From contig JAIBBX010000003.1 of NCBI GenBank assembly GCA_019694475.1, positions 124,001 to 188,000 on the forward strand: 64,000 nucleotides of DNA. The letters are read 5' to 3'. The DNA comes from Parachlamydiales bacterium (GTDB taxonomy: Bacteria; Chlamydiota; Chlamydiia; Chlamydiales; SM23-39). The notes beneath the pieces are model-generated. The model ran no database searches. It was not told the DNA's origin and saw nothing but the letters and a program-made list of their open reading frames with translations. The position numbers were made by a program, and so were the translations under genes. Shown here piece by piece: positions 50,020-60,200 of the stretch; position 1 is the stretch's first letter; every line of letters begins with the position of its first letter.

Positions 50020-51501
50020 ATGGATACTGCACACTCGGTCCTGAAATCTGCGAAATCTTTTTTTGCTGGGACGCTGCTGAGTAGATTCAGCGGCCTTTTT
50101 CGTGAAATTGCACTTGCAGTCAGCTTTGGAACCTCGCCGGAAATCGCCGCTTTCATGGTTTCCTATCGACTGGCTAATTTGTTTAGACGCCTTCTAGGCG
50201 AGGGGAATCTTCAGGCAGGTTTTGTCCCCCATTTTGCCGCTCTGGAAAAAGAGGGAGGACATTTTTTCCGAGATGTGGCTTATTCAATGGCCATCATCCT
50301 CCTGGCTGTCGTTGTCTTGCTTGAAGGGGGGTTGTGGGGGCTAAGAGCTTTTGTCCCTTCCGATTGGGTTTCCGTCATAGATCTAACCATGTGGATGGTG
50401 CCTGGACTTTTTTTTATCTGTTTATTTGGTTTGAATAGCTCTCTTTTGCAATGCCGGAAAAAATATTTTATTCCAGCAGTTGCGCCAGTTGCTTTCAACT
50501 TCATCTGGATTGCTGCTGTCTTGATCTACCCCGATGTCACGTTTTTAGCGATTGCAATCACACTTGCTTTTGCAGGGCAGTGGCTTATTACGGCATTTGA
50601 GGGGGCCCGTCTTCTTTCTTTCAAAGAGTGGCTGCAGCCCAAGCTCTTTTCGGATGACTTCCGCAAGCTGCTTAAACCGCTCTTTTTGGGAATCGTCGGT
50701 GTAGGAGCAGTTCAATTCAATAGCGCCCTCGATACAATTTTTGCCCGTATTGCTGATTTGCGGGGACCTACCTACCTTTGGTATGCAATACGGATCCAGC
50801 AATTGCCGATCGCTCTTTTCGGTATTGCTTTATCAGGGGCTCTTCTTCCCCCTCTTTCCAGGGCGCAAAATCCGGCTAAAAGGAAAGAACTGCTTAACTC
50901 AGGCCTAGAGCAGGGGACCATGCTCATGCTGATTTGCACATTCGGCATTTTGGCATTCGGGACTGCGGGAGTCGATTTGATATATGGGCACGGCGCATTC
51001 ACGCGCGCGGATGTTTTGGAAACAACGCAGTGCTTATGGGCTTATGGATTGGGGCTTGTCCCAACTATTTGGGTTCTTATTCTCGCAGCGAAATTCTATG
51101 CTGAAAAAAATTACCGGATGCCCACCTTGGCATCGTTGATTTCGGTGTTTGTGAATGTTGCACTCAATGCGATTTTCGTATTTATTTTCGACATGGGAGC
51201 TGTCAGTATTGCGATGGCGACTACTGCAAGCGCTTTAATCAACGCGCTTATTTTGTCGAGAGGAGTGTTTACCAAAGCTTATTGGATCTTCTTTGGCAAA
51301 GTATCGTTCAGCTGTTCGGCTGCATCTATCGCAGTCTTCTGCCTTCAAAATCTTTGGCGACTGACATCGCGTAACATACTATTCCAAATTTCTCATTTGG
51401 GCCTTTTAGGGGCTTTCTTTTTAGCGGTGATTGCCATTTTTTTCTATATCTTCAAGCTGAAGATCATTTACAGGAAAGGATCGGAGCCCGAGATGGGGTG
51501 A
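50020..51501 (+). CDS. murJ: lipid II flippase MurJ
   Basis: 493 residues with about 14 hydrophobic helices. The N-terminal SAKSFFAGTLLSRFSGLFREIALAVSFGTS and LFRRLLGEGNLQAGFVP are MurJ signatures with the conserved Arg residues. It flips lipid II for the chlamydial septal peptidoglycan. AAGG precedes the ATG. It ends directly at a strong stem-loop. Confidence 0.95.
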   Translation: MDTAHSVLKSAKSFFAGTLLSRFSGLFREIALAVSFGTSPEIAAFMVSYRLANLFRRLLGEGNLQAGFVPHFAALEKEGGHFFRDVAYSMAIILLAVVVLLEGGLWGLRAFVPSDWVSVIDLTMWMVPGLFFICLFGLNSSLLQCRKKYFIPAVAPVAFNFIWIAAVLIYPDVTFLAIAITLAFAGQWLITAFEGARLLSFKEWLQPKLFSDDFRKLLKPLFLGIVGVGAVQFNSALDTIFARIADLRGPTYLWYAIRIQQLPIALFGIALSGALLPPLSRAQNPAKRKELLNSGLEQGTMLMLICTFGILAFGTAGVDLIYGHGAFTRADVLETTQCLWAYGLGLVPTIWVLILAAKFYAEKNYRMPTLASLISVFVNVALNAIFVFIFDMGAVSIAMATTASALINALILSRGVFTKAYWIFFGKVSFSCSAASIAVFCLQNLWRLTSRNILFQISHLGLLGAFFLAVIAIFFYIFKLKIIYRKGSEPEMG

Positions 51502-51526
51502 AACTCCTTTCTTGGAGAAAGGAGTT
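51502..51526. terminator. convergent terminator between murJ and the APC permease
   Basis: AACTCCTTTCT and AGAAAGGAGTT form a perfect 11-bp stem with loop TGG, starting at the murJ stop and 12 bases after the stop of the minus-strand permease gene. It probably works in both directions. Confidence 0.75.
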
Positions 51527-51537
51527 CTTCAATAGTC

Positions 51538-53004
51538 CTAATCTTTGGCTGCCGTGTGTTCGAGACGGATCTTGCTGTGCTTGTATCCGTAGAGAAAATA
51601 AATGCATAGGCCGACGGCGAACCAAAGAATGATCTGAAGCCAGGTAATTGCTGGCAAGAAGAGCATTTGCCCTAAGCAAGTCGCAATCCCCAGAAACGGA
51701 ATCAAAGGAACAAGAGGCACTTTGAAAGGTCTCTTAAATTCAGGATGGGTATGGCGCAGAATCCAAACTCCTAGGCAGACAATCGCGAAGATGAAGAGCG
51801 TCATCATCGAAACGAGCTGACCCAAAATTTCTACAGGGAATAGGCCGGAAAGCACCATTGTTGCGCCGGCTGTAATGATGGTTCCAGTGATCGGGGTTCT
51901 TGTTTTTGCGCTCATCTTGCAAAATTGTTTTGGGAGCAGGCCGTCTTTGCCGATGGCCATGAAGATTCTGGTTTGTCCTAACAGCTGAACGAGTACAACA
52001 GATGCGAGTCCTGCAAGGATTGCTACTTTTACAATCGAAGCGAGCCATTTGTAGCCGCCGATTGCATCGAGTGCAACAGCAATTGGATCTGGCACGTTGA
52101 GCGATTTGTAGCTGACCACGCCTGTTAAAATTGCAGAAACAATGATGTAAGCGATTGTGCAGACGATCAGCGATCCAAGAATTCCTCTCGGAAGGTCACG
52201 CTGAGGCGATTTTGCATCTTGAGCAAGGGTCGATACGGTGTCAAACCCGATGTAGGCAAAGAAAACAAGTCCTGCCGCTCGAAAGATTCCAGAAAGGCCG
52301 AATTCGCCGAAATGACCGGTATTTTCAGGAATGAATGGAGTCCAGTTTGCAGAGTTCACATGGGAAATTCCAATGATAATGAATAACGCAACAGTGCAAA
52401 GTTTGATGACTACCATGGCATTATTGAAGCGGGCAGCCGCCTTGATGCCAATCGAGATCATAAGGCCGATCAGGCCGACTATTAAAATGGCAGGTACATC
52501 CAACAGGTTGCCACTCAAATGCCAGCCGCTTCCGACTTCGTATGCGAAAGGAGCCTTCGATAGCCAGTCGGGGATTTCGAAAAAATAATCTTTGATAAAG
52601 CTCTTAAAATAGCCAGACCAGCCTGCGGCAACTGTTGAGGCGGAAAAAATGTATTGGCCGGTCACCATCCAGCCGATGATCCAAGCGGGCAATTCTCCTA
52701 AGGCGATATAGGCGTAAGAATAAGATCCGCCGGCTATCGGAATCAGAGATGAGAGTTCCGCATAGCAAAGGCCGGCAAATACGCAGATAACGGAGGCCAC
52801 GACAAAGGAGAGGACGATCGCTGGGCCGGCGTATTGAGCTGATGCCGTGCCCGTAATGACGAAAATCCCTGCTCCGATAATAGCACCGATTCCGATCACA
52901 ATGAGCTGAAACCAGCCTAAGTGCCGTTTCAGTCCGTGATGTTCTTCTTCTATTTCAACAAAGTCCGCCTTGAGGCGCTTCCTTAGGAATAATTTTTTGA
53001 ACAT
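51538..53004 (-). CDS. APC-superfamily amino acid permease
   Basis: 488 residues with 12 hydrophobic segments. The first helix contains VIGIGAIIGAGIFVITG (the GAGIF substrate motif), and IAGGSYSYAYIALGELPAWIIGW follows. FFAYIGFDTVSTLAQDAKSPQRDLP is the sixth-helix motif of cationic amino acid transporters (CAT subfamily). It likely imports an amino acid from the host cell. It lies downstream of rpsD, separated by a stem-loop. Confidence 0.9.
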   Translation of the reverse strand: MFKKLFLRKRLKADFVEIEEEHHGLKRHLGWFQLIVIGIGAIIGAGIFVITGTASAQYAGPAIVLSFVVASVICVFAGLCYAELSSLIPIAGGSYSYAYIALGELPAWIIGWMVTGQYIFSASTVAAGWSGYFKSFIKDYFFEIPDWLSKAPFAYEVGSGWHLSGNLLDVPAILIVGLIGLMISIGIKAAARFNNAMVVIKLCTVALFIIIGISHVNSANWTPFIPENTGHFGEFGLSGIFRAAGLVFFAYIGFDTVSTLAQDAKSPQRDLPRGILGSLIVCTIAYIIVSAILTGVVSYKSLNVPDPIAVALDAIGGYKWLASIVKVAILAGLASVVLVQLLGQTRIFMAIGKDGLLPKQFCKMSAKTRTPITGTIITAGATMVLSGLFPVEILGQLVSMMTLFIFAIVCLGVWILRHTHPEFKRPFKVPLVPLIPFLGIATCLGQMLFLPAITWLQIILWFAVGLCIYFLYGYKHSKIRLEHTAAKD

Positions 53005-53022
53005 AAGGACCGCATGGTTCTA

Positions 53023-53044
53023 AGCGGGGTTTTTGGACCCCGCT
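53023..53044 (-). terminator. stem-loop between rpsD and the permease gene
   Basis: AGCGGGGT and ACCCCGCT form an 8-bp stem with a 6-base loop, 6 bases after the rpsD stop. The tail on the minus strand is not T-rich; it may terminate rpsD partially. Confidence 0.6.
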
Positions 53045-53050
53045 AAATTT

Positions 53051-53671
53051 TTAGGTTGTGTGAGAGATAAATTCGCAAACGAGAGGAATATTGATTGGGA
53101 TGGCCAGAGGAACTTGATCCAACTGGGGAGAAGCGAGCAATTTGCCCGAGAATTTGTCGTCTTCCAATGAGAGATACTCAGGGATTTCGCGACTAATATT
53201 TTCTTGAGCTGTCAAGATCGGCTTCATTTGACGCGATTTAGAACGGATTGAGATGGTCATGCCAGGTCTTACGACAAAAGAGCGTCTGTCGACTTTTTTG
53301 CCATCTACGTGAACGTGTCCATGGGATACGAGCTGCTGAGCGCCAAAGATAGAGGATGCAAAGCGGAGGCGGTAGACTAGATTGTCCAAACGGCACTCGA
53401 GCTGCTCCAGGAACAGAGTTGCTGTGTTCCCTTTTCTTTGTAAAGCTTTTCTATAAGCATTGACCAGCTGTTTTTGGCTCAGCATTCCGAACACGGCCTT
53501 TAGTTTTTGCCGCTCTTCGAGCTGAACGCCGAAGTCTGATTTTTTCTTACGTTTCGCTCCGTGCATCCCTGGAGGGTGCTGCTTGTGGAGCATAGGATTG
53601 CGCGCCTTGCCAAAAATATTGGCTCCAAATTTGCGTGCGATTCGATTCTTAGGTCCTCTATAACGAGCCAT
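53051..53671 (-). CDS. rpsD: 30S ribosomal protein S4
   Basis: 206 residues, standard length. MARYRGPKNRIARKFG at the N-terminus (no zinc-binding cysteines) and the S4 RNA-binding domain LEQLECRLDNLVYRLRFASS...VSHGHVHVDGKKVDRRSFVV. It nucleates 30S assembly. Confidence 0.97.
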   Translation of the reverse strand: MARYRGPKNRIARKFGANIFGKARNPMLHKQHPPGMHGAKRKKKSDFGVQLEERQKLKAVFGMLSQKQLVNAYRKALQRKGNTATLFLEQLECRLDNLVYRLRFASSIFGAQQLVSHGHVHVDGKKVDRRSFVVRPGMTISIRSKSRQMKPILTAQENISREIPEYLSLEDDKFSGKLLASPQLDQVPLAIPINIPLVCEFISHTT

Positions 53672-53800
53672 TAGTTCTCCGAAAATGTTCGATTCAAAGC
53701 ATGAGAGTGTAGCGGAAGAGGAATATTTTTTGCAAACCGAAAAGGGGGTAAACCGTTTCTCTTGCCAGTTTCTGGCAGATAGATTAAATTATAGGGTCTT

Positions 53801-54745
53801 ATGGAATACAAAGTTTTAGCCTATTATTCAGTTGAACCGTTGGAAAACCCCCTCGAAGAAATCGCGCTTCATAAGAAATTTTTTGAGACGAGAGATTTCA
53901 AGGGAAGAATCTATATATCCGAGCAGGGAATCAACGGCCAGTCGAGCGGACGGGCCGACCATGCCGACGAATATATGCTGTGGATGAAAGAGCGTTTTCA
54001 AAAAATGCCTTTCAAAGTTCACATGTCTCATGAGCACGCTTTCCCAAAAATGACCGTGAAGTACAGAAAACAGCTCGTTGCCGTTGACTGCCCGGTTGAT
54101 TTTTCTATGGTAGGAGAGCATGTGTCTCCAGAGCAGTGGAAAAAAATGCTTGAAGAGCAAGATTCCGAGACCATCGTTTTAGACGTTCGAAACGATTATG
54201 AATGGAAAATCGGCCATTTTAAGGGCGCTGAATTGCCTAAATTGGAAACATTCCGCCAATTTCCTGAATACGCAAAAGAACTGAAGAAAGAAAAAGATCC
54301 TCAAAAGACACGCGTCATGATGTATTGCACTGGCGGGATCCGATGCGAGTATTTTTCAGCTCTAATGAAACAGGAAGGGTTTGAAAATGTTTATCAGCTC
54401 GATGGGGGAGTGATCAATTACGGCCTGAAAGAAGGCGGAGATCAATGGGAAGGGAAACTTTTCGTCTTCGACGACCGTCTGGCTGTTCCAATGGGCGATG
54501 GCGAAGCGATTAGCTCTTGCAAGCACTGCGGCAAATCGAATGATGTCTATCACAACTGCGCCAACATGGATTGCAATGAACTTTTTCTTTGCTGCTCTGA
54601 CTGTCTGAAAGTGCATAAAGGCTGTTGCTGCTCAGAATGCGAAGCTGCTCCTCGAATCAGGCCATACCAAGAGAATGGAAAACCATTTAGAAAATGGGAC
54701 CATCAGGAAAAAATGGCTTGGAAGAATGCTCACTTACAGGGTTGA
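53801..54745 (+). CDS. trhO: tRNA uridine(34) hydroxylase TrhO (YceA rhodanese family)
   Basis: 314 residues. The N-terminal acylphosphatase-like part (IYISEQGINGQSSG) is followed by a rhodanese domain with the catalytic loop CTGGIRCE and QLDGGVINY. The C-terminal cysteine-rich stretch (CKHCG...CANMDCNELFLCCSDC) fits the family. It hydroxylates U34 of tRNAs. The order near rpsD matches chlamydial yceA. Its 3' end overlaps the SNF2 gene. Confidence 0.93.
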   Translation: MEYKVLAYYSVEPLENPLEEIALHKKFFETRDFKGRIYISEQGINGQSSGRADHADEYMLWMKERFQKMPFKVHMSHEHAFPKMTVKYRKQLVAVDCPVDFSMVGEHVSPEQWKKMLEEQDSETIVLDVRNDYEWKIGHFKGAELPKLETFRQFPEYAKELKKEKDPQKTRVMMYCTGGIRCEYFSALMKQEGFENVYQLDGGVINYGLKEGGDQWEGKLFVFDDRLAVPMGDGEAISSCKHCGKSNDVYHNCANMDCNELFLCCSDCLKVHKGCCCSECEAAPRIRPYQENGKPFRKWDHQEKMAWKNAHLQG

Positions 54746-56762
54746 GAGGAAAGGGCGCTCTCTTCTTGTTCGGATAGAACCGAAAGGAAGTAAGCGCGTC
54801 CTCTATCTCGATACGCTCAAAGCGGCTTCTCACAAAACCGACGCAGAAGCCATCGCTTTTTTAACTAAATTGCATCTTAAAACTTCGCGCAGTCCCGATA
54901 CGCTTACGTTTGATCGGATTGAAGTGGCGCCGCAATACGCAGATGAGGCGCTTCGCCTCATGCGCGGAACGGGAAGGATGATTGGCGAGGTGGATGCGCC
55001 GGAAGAAAAACCGCTTCAGGCTCAGCCTCGGCTTGTTTTGAAAGAATCGAGCGGCTCCTTTGCCAATCTCTGGATCGATTATCAGGTTGCTGTGATTGAA
55101 TTTCACGATTTCTCTCCACTGGTGGAAGGAAAGCCACGCCTAAAGAAAGAAGAAGAAGCTTTTGAAAAAGATCTGATTGAGGCAGGCTTTCTTAAGAAAA
55201 TTGTGGGCGATTCGCAGTATTTTTGCCCGAAAGACAAAGTGAAAGAGGCGATTACCCTTCTTTTAGATGTGGGATGGCAAATCATCGATCCTCTCGGCAA
55301 ACCGGTTTCCAAGCAGATTGCGGTAACAGAAGAAAATGGAAGGATTGCCATAAGATCTTCTCTAAGAGCGCTCATCGATCACAAACTCCAAATGGAAGGG
55401 GTTTGGGAAGGAGAGGTTCTCTATCTCAAAAAAAATCGGATCGCTGCTTTATCAGATCTAATTGAAGGCGCGAATTGGGATGAAACCCTTTTGAAGTGCG
55501 CTCAAGGGTTTAAGCAGGGAGCTTCGTTGAAAGCGGCATCTGTTGGTCCTGGGTTTCGAGGAAAACTCCTACCGTATCAGCAAAAGGGGGTCGATTGGCT
55601 TGCATTTTTATATGAATGGGGCTTTTCGGCCCTTTTGGCAGATGAGATGGGACTGGGAAAAACTGTCCAGGTACTGGCATTTCTTTCCCTCTTAAGGACA
55701 AATTTGCCGGTTCTCATCGTTGCCCCAACATCGCTTCTTTTCAACTGGAGATTGGAAATCGAAAAGTTTTTGCCCGGCAGAGTTGTGGAGTTGATTTCTT
55801 ACGCAGAATTAAGGCTTAAGGATTTCTCTCAAACTGAATATGAGGTGATCATTCTCGATGAGTCGAATGCGATAAAAACAGCTTCAACTCAAACAGCTAG
55901 AGCCGCTTTCAAACTGAAGGGAAAGTTCAAAATTTGCATCAGCGGAACCCCCATGGAAAACCGGCTTGATGAAATCTGGTCGCAATTCCACTTTCTAATG
56001 CCAGGCCTTATCGAAAAAAACGCGGAAAGAATTCAGCATCAGGTCCGTCCGTTTATTTTGAGACGGAAGAAAGAAGAGGTTCAGATCGACTTACCCGAAA
56101 AGATCGAACAGATTGCATGGATCGAGATGAACGAGGACCAAAAACAGCTTTATGAGACTGCAAAGAAAGGACTTCGGCTGGATGGAATGGGCCGGATGGA
56201 GATTTTAGAGGCCATTTTAAGGCTCCGTCAGATCGCCACAGATCCAAGACTTGTCGGCAGTCCATTCCAGGGAGCCAAAATCGAACAGCTCATTCAGGAT
56301 GTAGAAGAAGCTTTGGGAGAAAAGCGCAAGATTTTGATTTTTAGCCAATTTACCTCGATGCTTCAACTAATCCGCGAGCAGTTTCCAAAGGCGCTCTATC
56401 TAGATGGGACGATCACTGGAGATAAGAGGGGTGAATTGGTTAAGGCTTTTCAGGAAGATCCTGATTGCAACTTATTTTTGCTCAGCTTGAAAGCAGGAGG
56501 AGTGGGGCTCAATTTGACCGCAGCTGATTATGTTTTCCTGGTAGATCCTTGGTGGAATGAAGCCGTTGAAAAGCAAGCGATTGATCGGGCGCACCGGATT
56601 GGACAGAAGAACACAGTGATCGCCAAAAGGTATTTAACTCTGTCTTCCGTCGAGGAGAAGATGCTGAAGCTCAAGAGCGAAAAGATGAAAGCCGCAGATC
56701 AACTCCTCGATTTTGAAGGAGGAAACTTCACTGAAAACGACTTAATATCTCTATTGAGTTGA
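54726..56762 (+). CDS. SNF2-family helicase-like ATPase
   Basis: 678 residues. An N-terminal region of about 270 residues is without recognised motifs; the SNF2 ATPase follows: LLADEMGLGKT (Lys312), motif II LDESNAIK near 378 (normally DEAH or DEAQ), SGTPMENRLDEIWS, LLSLKAGGVGLNLTAADYVFLVDPWWNEAVE and QAIDRAHRIGQ. It remodels DNA-protein complexes or assists transcription. ATG 54726 (20-base overlap with trhO) was chosen; ATG 54675 is the alternative. The DESN box is an uncommon variant but keeps the essential Asp-Glu. Confidence 0.88.
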   Translation: MLTYRVERKGRSLLVRIEPKGSKRVLYLDTLKAASHKTDAEAIAFLTKLHLKTSRSPDTLTFDRIEVAPQYADEALRLMRGTGRMIGEVDAPEEKPLQAQPRLVLKESSGSFANLWIDYQVAVIEFHDFSPLVEGKPRLKKEEEAFEKDLIEAGFLKKIVGDSQYFCPKDKVKEAITLLLDVGWQIIDPLGKPVSKQIAVTEENGRIAIRSSLRALIDHKLQMEGVWEGEVLYLKKNRIAALSDLIEGANWDETLLKCAQGFKQGASLKAASVGPGFRGKLLPYQQKGVDWLAFLYEWGFSALLADEMGLGKTVQVLAFLSLLRTNLPVLIVAPTSLLFNWRLEIEKFLPGRVVELISYAELRLKDFSQTEYEVIILDESNAIKTASTQTARAAFKLKGKFKICISGTPMENRLDEIWSQFHFLMPGLIEKNAERIQHQVRPFILRRKKEEVQIDLPEKIEQIAWIEMNEDQKQLYETAKKGLRLDGMGRMEILEAILRLRQIATDPRLVGSPFQGAKIEQLIQDVEEALGEKRKILIFSQFTSMLQLIREQFPKALYLDGTITGDKRGELVKAFQEDPDCNLFLLSLKAGGVGLNLTAADYVFLVDPWWNEAVEKQAIDRAHRIGQKNTVIAKRYLTLSSVEEKMLKLKSEKMKAADQLLDFEGGNFTENDLISLLS

Positions 56763-56960
56763 ATCCCAGTCGTTTTCTGATTTAACTTCATTTTTATGGT
56801 CGGTTTCAAGCATTTCTAAAGCAGCGGCTTTCAGCGTTTTAAGTCCTTCTGCAAAGCCAAGCGCTCGAGTCAGATGCTCTAAATAATTCAGTTCGGCAGC
56901 CAATTGATCGTTGATTGTTTCTAATTTAGCGATCTTTTTTAGTAGGTCCTTATTTTTCAT
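56751..56960 (-). CDS. small coiled-coil protein
   Basis: 69 residues, MKNKDLLKKIAKLETINDQL followed by AAELNYLEHLTRALGFAEGLKTLKAAALEML: heptad-like helix, then an acidic tail. GGTGGA before ATG 56960 sets the start. I have no firm family. It is tail to tail with the SNF2 gene (12-base overlap). Confidence 0.65.
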   Translation of the reverse strand: MKNKDLLKKIAKLETINDQLAAELNYLEHLTRALGFAEGLKTLKAAALEMLETDHKNEVKSENDWDSTQ

Positions 56961-57188
56961 AGTTCCACCCTTTAGTTTGGCATAAAATATAGATGCAAAA
57001 ACCGTGCCACGGACTCGGTCCTCATACGATCCTGCAAAGGATAGGAAAGCCAATGGCACTTGATAGGTAAGGGAAAATAAGTATAAGGAGAAAAATTTTC
57101 GTCATTCCGGGAGTCAATTATTTCACCCCACTGACAAAAATCCTTCTTGGGTATAAACTCTGCAGAATATGCATTTCTTAGATTTCAA

Positions 57189-57224
57189 GAGCCCGTCTTT
57201 TATTAAGGAATAAAAGATAGGCTC
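57189..57224 (-). terminator. long stem-loop downstream of the caspase-STAND gene
   Basis: GAGCC-xx-TCTTTTATT pairs with AATAAAAGA-xx-GGCTC around loop AAGG: a 14-bp stem interrupted by two mismatches, 23 bases after the minus-strand stop. No T-run follows. A terminator or mRNA-stabilising structure. Confidence 0.55.
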
Positions 57225-57246
57225 AAGCTCCAAGATCAAGCCTGTT

Positions 57247-60200
57247 TTAATAAGGAGCGCTGGGTTTGGCTAATGCCTTCCGAATCTCTTCGATTTTTTT
57301 TGCGTGATGTAGCGCTTCTTCTACGAGACCTAGTTCTTTGTAACAAGATTCTAATGCCGTGTGGACTTTTAGGGTTGAATAGTGATTTTCATCGAAAATC
57401 TTATTCAGAATCCCCAACGCCTTTAAATTGTTCGTGAGCGCCTCGTTATGCCGTCCTAATTTGCCGTAATTTATGCCAAGTCGAGAGTAGCTTTGGGCTG
57501 TTTCAGAGTGATTTTCTCCAAGAGTTTTTTTTCTGATTTCTAAGGCTTTTTGATTGTAGAAAAGCGCTTCTTTGTGTTTTTGCATCCCGATCAGAGTATT
57601 GCCTGTCCCAGAATAACTTTTTGCTGTGACAGGATGCTGCTCTCCTAAAGTTTTTTGTCGAATTTCTAAGGCTTTCAGATGGTACTCTAATGCTTGCTGA
57701 CATTCGCCTAAATTGAAGAGGCTGATGGCAAGATTTGCATAGCTCTTAGCTGTTTCTGGATGGGATTCTCCCAATACCTTTTTTTGCAGCTCCAAAGCTT
57801 TGGACAAATACTGCCGCCCTTCTTCACTCCTTTCTGAACGGTTAAGGCTAATTCCAACCGATCCGTAAGCAATTGCAATCCGGGGATCATCCTCTGGTAA
57901 AATTTGCTTCAAGAGTTCAAGGCTCTCTTGAAAATAGCCTAGAGATTTGGCCGGATTCCCTTCCACTTCTGCAATCCAAAGACCAGCATGTCTTAAAAAG
58001 AGAGCCCTTTTAATCTCTTTTACGTCGGATCCGATGTCGCATTTCGCTTCATCATCCAGGAATTGGAGGAAGTCGTTGACTGTTTGTAGAAAGTCTGGAT
58101 CGCACGCATCGAGCTTCTTAAACAGGGTTAGCGACTGGTTCAAGAGTGATCTTGCCTCTTGAAACTGGCCCATTTCCCAACTGACCCACCCTAGGTTATT
58201 CAAAGTAATGATGATGTCGAGGTGATCTTCTTTAAAAAGTTTTTTTGATGCCGTTAAGGCCCTGCTAAATAGGTCTTTCGATTCCGAAAACTGGCCATTT
58301 TCCCATAGAATCGTAGCCAAGTTGTTCATCGAGATAATGGTTTGAGGGTGTTCCTCACCAAATAATTCTATTCGGTTTTTTAAAGACTTTTTATGGTAAC
58401 TTTCGGCTCCCTTGTAATTTCCATTTAGAAATTTCCAGTTTCCCAATAAGTTTTGAAGACAAGCAATTTTCTCTTTAGAACACTCAGAGCTGTATTTATT
58501 TAAAAACCAGGCTGCGTGAGGCTCCCACTCCCTCAGATTGACCCACTTGGGAATATTGATTTTCCCTTCGTAAATTTTCTCAATATTCTCTGAGCAATTG
58601 ATGAGAAACTGAGCCGCTTGTTCGACACTCTCTTTTTGAAAGTATCGATTTTTTTGCATCGCATCTTGTTTGAGTTGGTGGAGTGACAAGGTGTGGGTAT
58701 TTTTATCCAATCGCATCAGACATTGATTCACCAAAATGCGTAAAATATTGCACGATAACATTTTGACTTTGAATGAATCGCTCTCGTTTTGAATGCAGGT
58801 CAGCCACTTTTCAACCCAAGCCGAGGGAATGCCAGATGGATACAAATAAGAACAAAAATGGAGCCAATCAAGAGTCTCTGGATTCTTTTTTGCCAATTCG
58901 TCAGCTGTGATATTCCATGAAGAAAGGAGGGGGGTCGGATATCGGTCGTCCACTGGCATGTTAGAGAGCAAATCAATGTTATTTTGTGACAGAAGTCTGA
59001 TGTAGGACTCTTCATTCATTTCAGGCGTTTCAGCGATATAATGGGCGGCCAGATTCAGAGTTAAGGGGAAAAAATCGAGTTTATCAACCAGCGAATGTAC
59101 CTGGAGAGACTCTGGGCTGTTCGTAATTTTTCTTAAGAGAGCAATTGCCTCTTTTTCTTGAAACGGGGCGATTTCAATGCAAGAGCAAGTTTGCCATGGA
59201 GTTCGATTGCGAGTCGTAGCGATGATGGCCCCTTTTCCTTTTTTGGGAAGTTCGGTCTTTTCTGAGGCGTTATCAAAGATCAAAAGCCAGGGTTCAATCG
59301 ATTTTTCTTCTTCTAGGTATTTGTGAACCTTTTTTACGATGTCATTTTCTTGATCTGCGGGAATTTTGAGGGCCTGAGCTAATGCATAGAAACTCGCTGC
59401 ATAGCTTTCTTCAGTTTCACTGTCGATCCAGCAAATAAGTCGGAAGTGTTTTGCGTATAAATTCGCGAAAGCAATGGCAATTTCGCTTTTGCCGATTCCA
59501 GCTTCTCCCCAAAGAACAGCTACAGGAGGACCTTCCTTCCCTTTTAAACAAATGTTCTTGATTTGTTTTAAATACGAATCTCTCCCAACAAAATCGGGGT
59601 GGGTTCTTTTCACATTCACAATGCAAGGCGGAGTAGTTTGAAATGTTAGGAAAGGCAAGAGGATCAACAAGGCTATGCAAAAACTGCTGATGCAAATGGG
59701 TTTGAGCTTATTTCTTTTCAATGGTTTTGCCTCACGGAGGACGCGAGCTAAATCAAATTGTTCAAGATCGGTCAGAATTTCTGAGAGTAAGGTTGAAGCT
59801 TCGGTCATTTTAGGAAGAGATTGGAAGATTTTTGCCCCTTCGATCAGGAGATTGAGATGCTCTTTTCCCTTGGAAGAGAGGATCTTAAAGGCAAGTTTTA
59901 GATAAGGATCCGCTTTCTTCTCGTATTCAAAACAATTTATAGAGGAGATTAAATTCGCTGCGGCTCGAATCGATTTCGGAGAACTCTTCATTTGCTGGTA
60001 CCAATACTCAAGGACTTTATCTCTATCGATGCGCATAGGTTCAGCTTCTGCGATCTCATCAAAAATGGAGTGGGGTACCCAGGCATCTTCGATCCAATAG
60101 ATCAGACCTAATTCTTCAAGTTGGGAAAGCGAAGAAAGGGAAATAAAAAAAACTTTGGCAAAAAGTTTTTTGTCGATATAACACCCGCAGCCATAGATGG

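Noticed and set aside
56961..57059. 33-residue extension of the small coiled-coil protein
   Set aside because: A good ribosome-binding sequence (GGTGGA) precedes ATG 56960, and the extension has unrelated composition.
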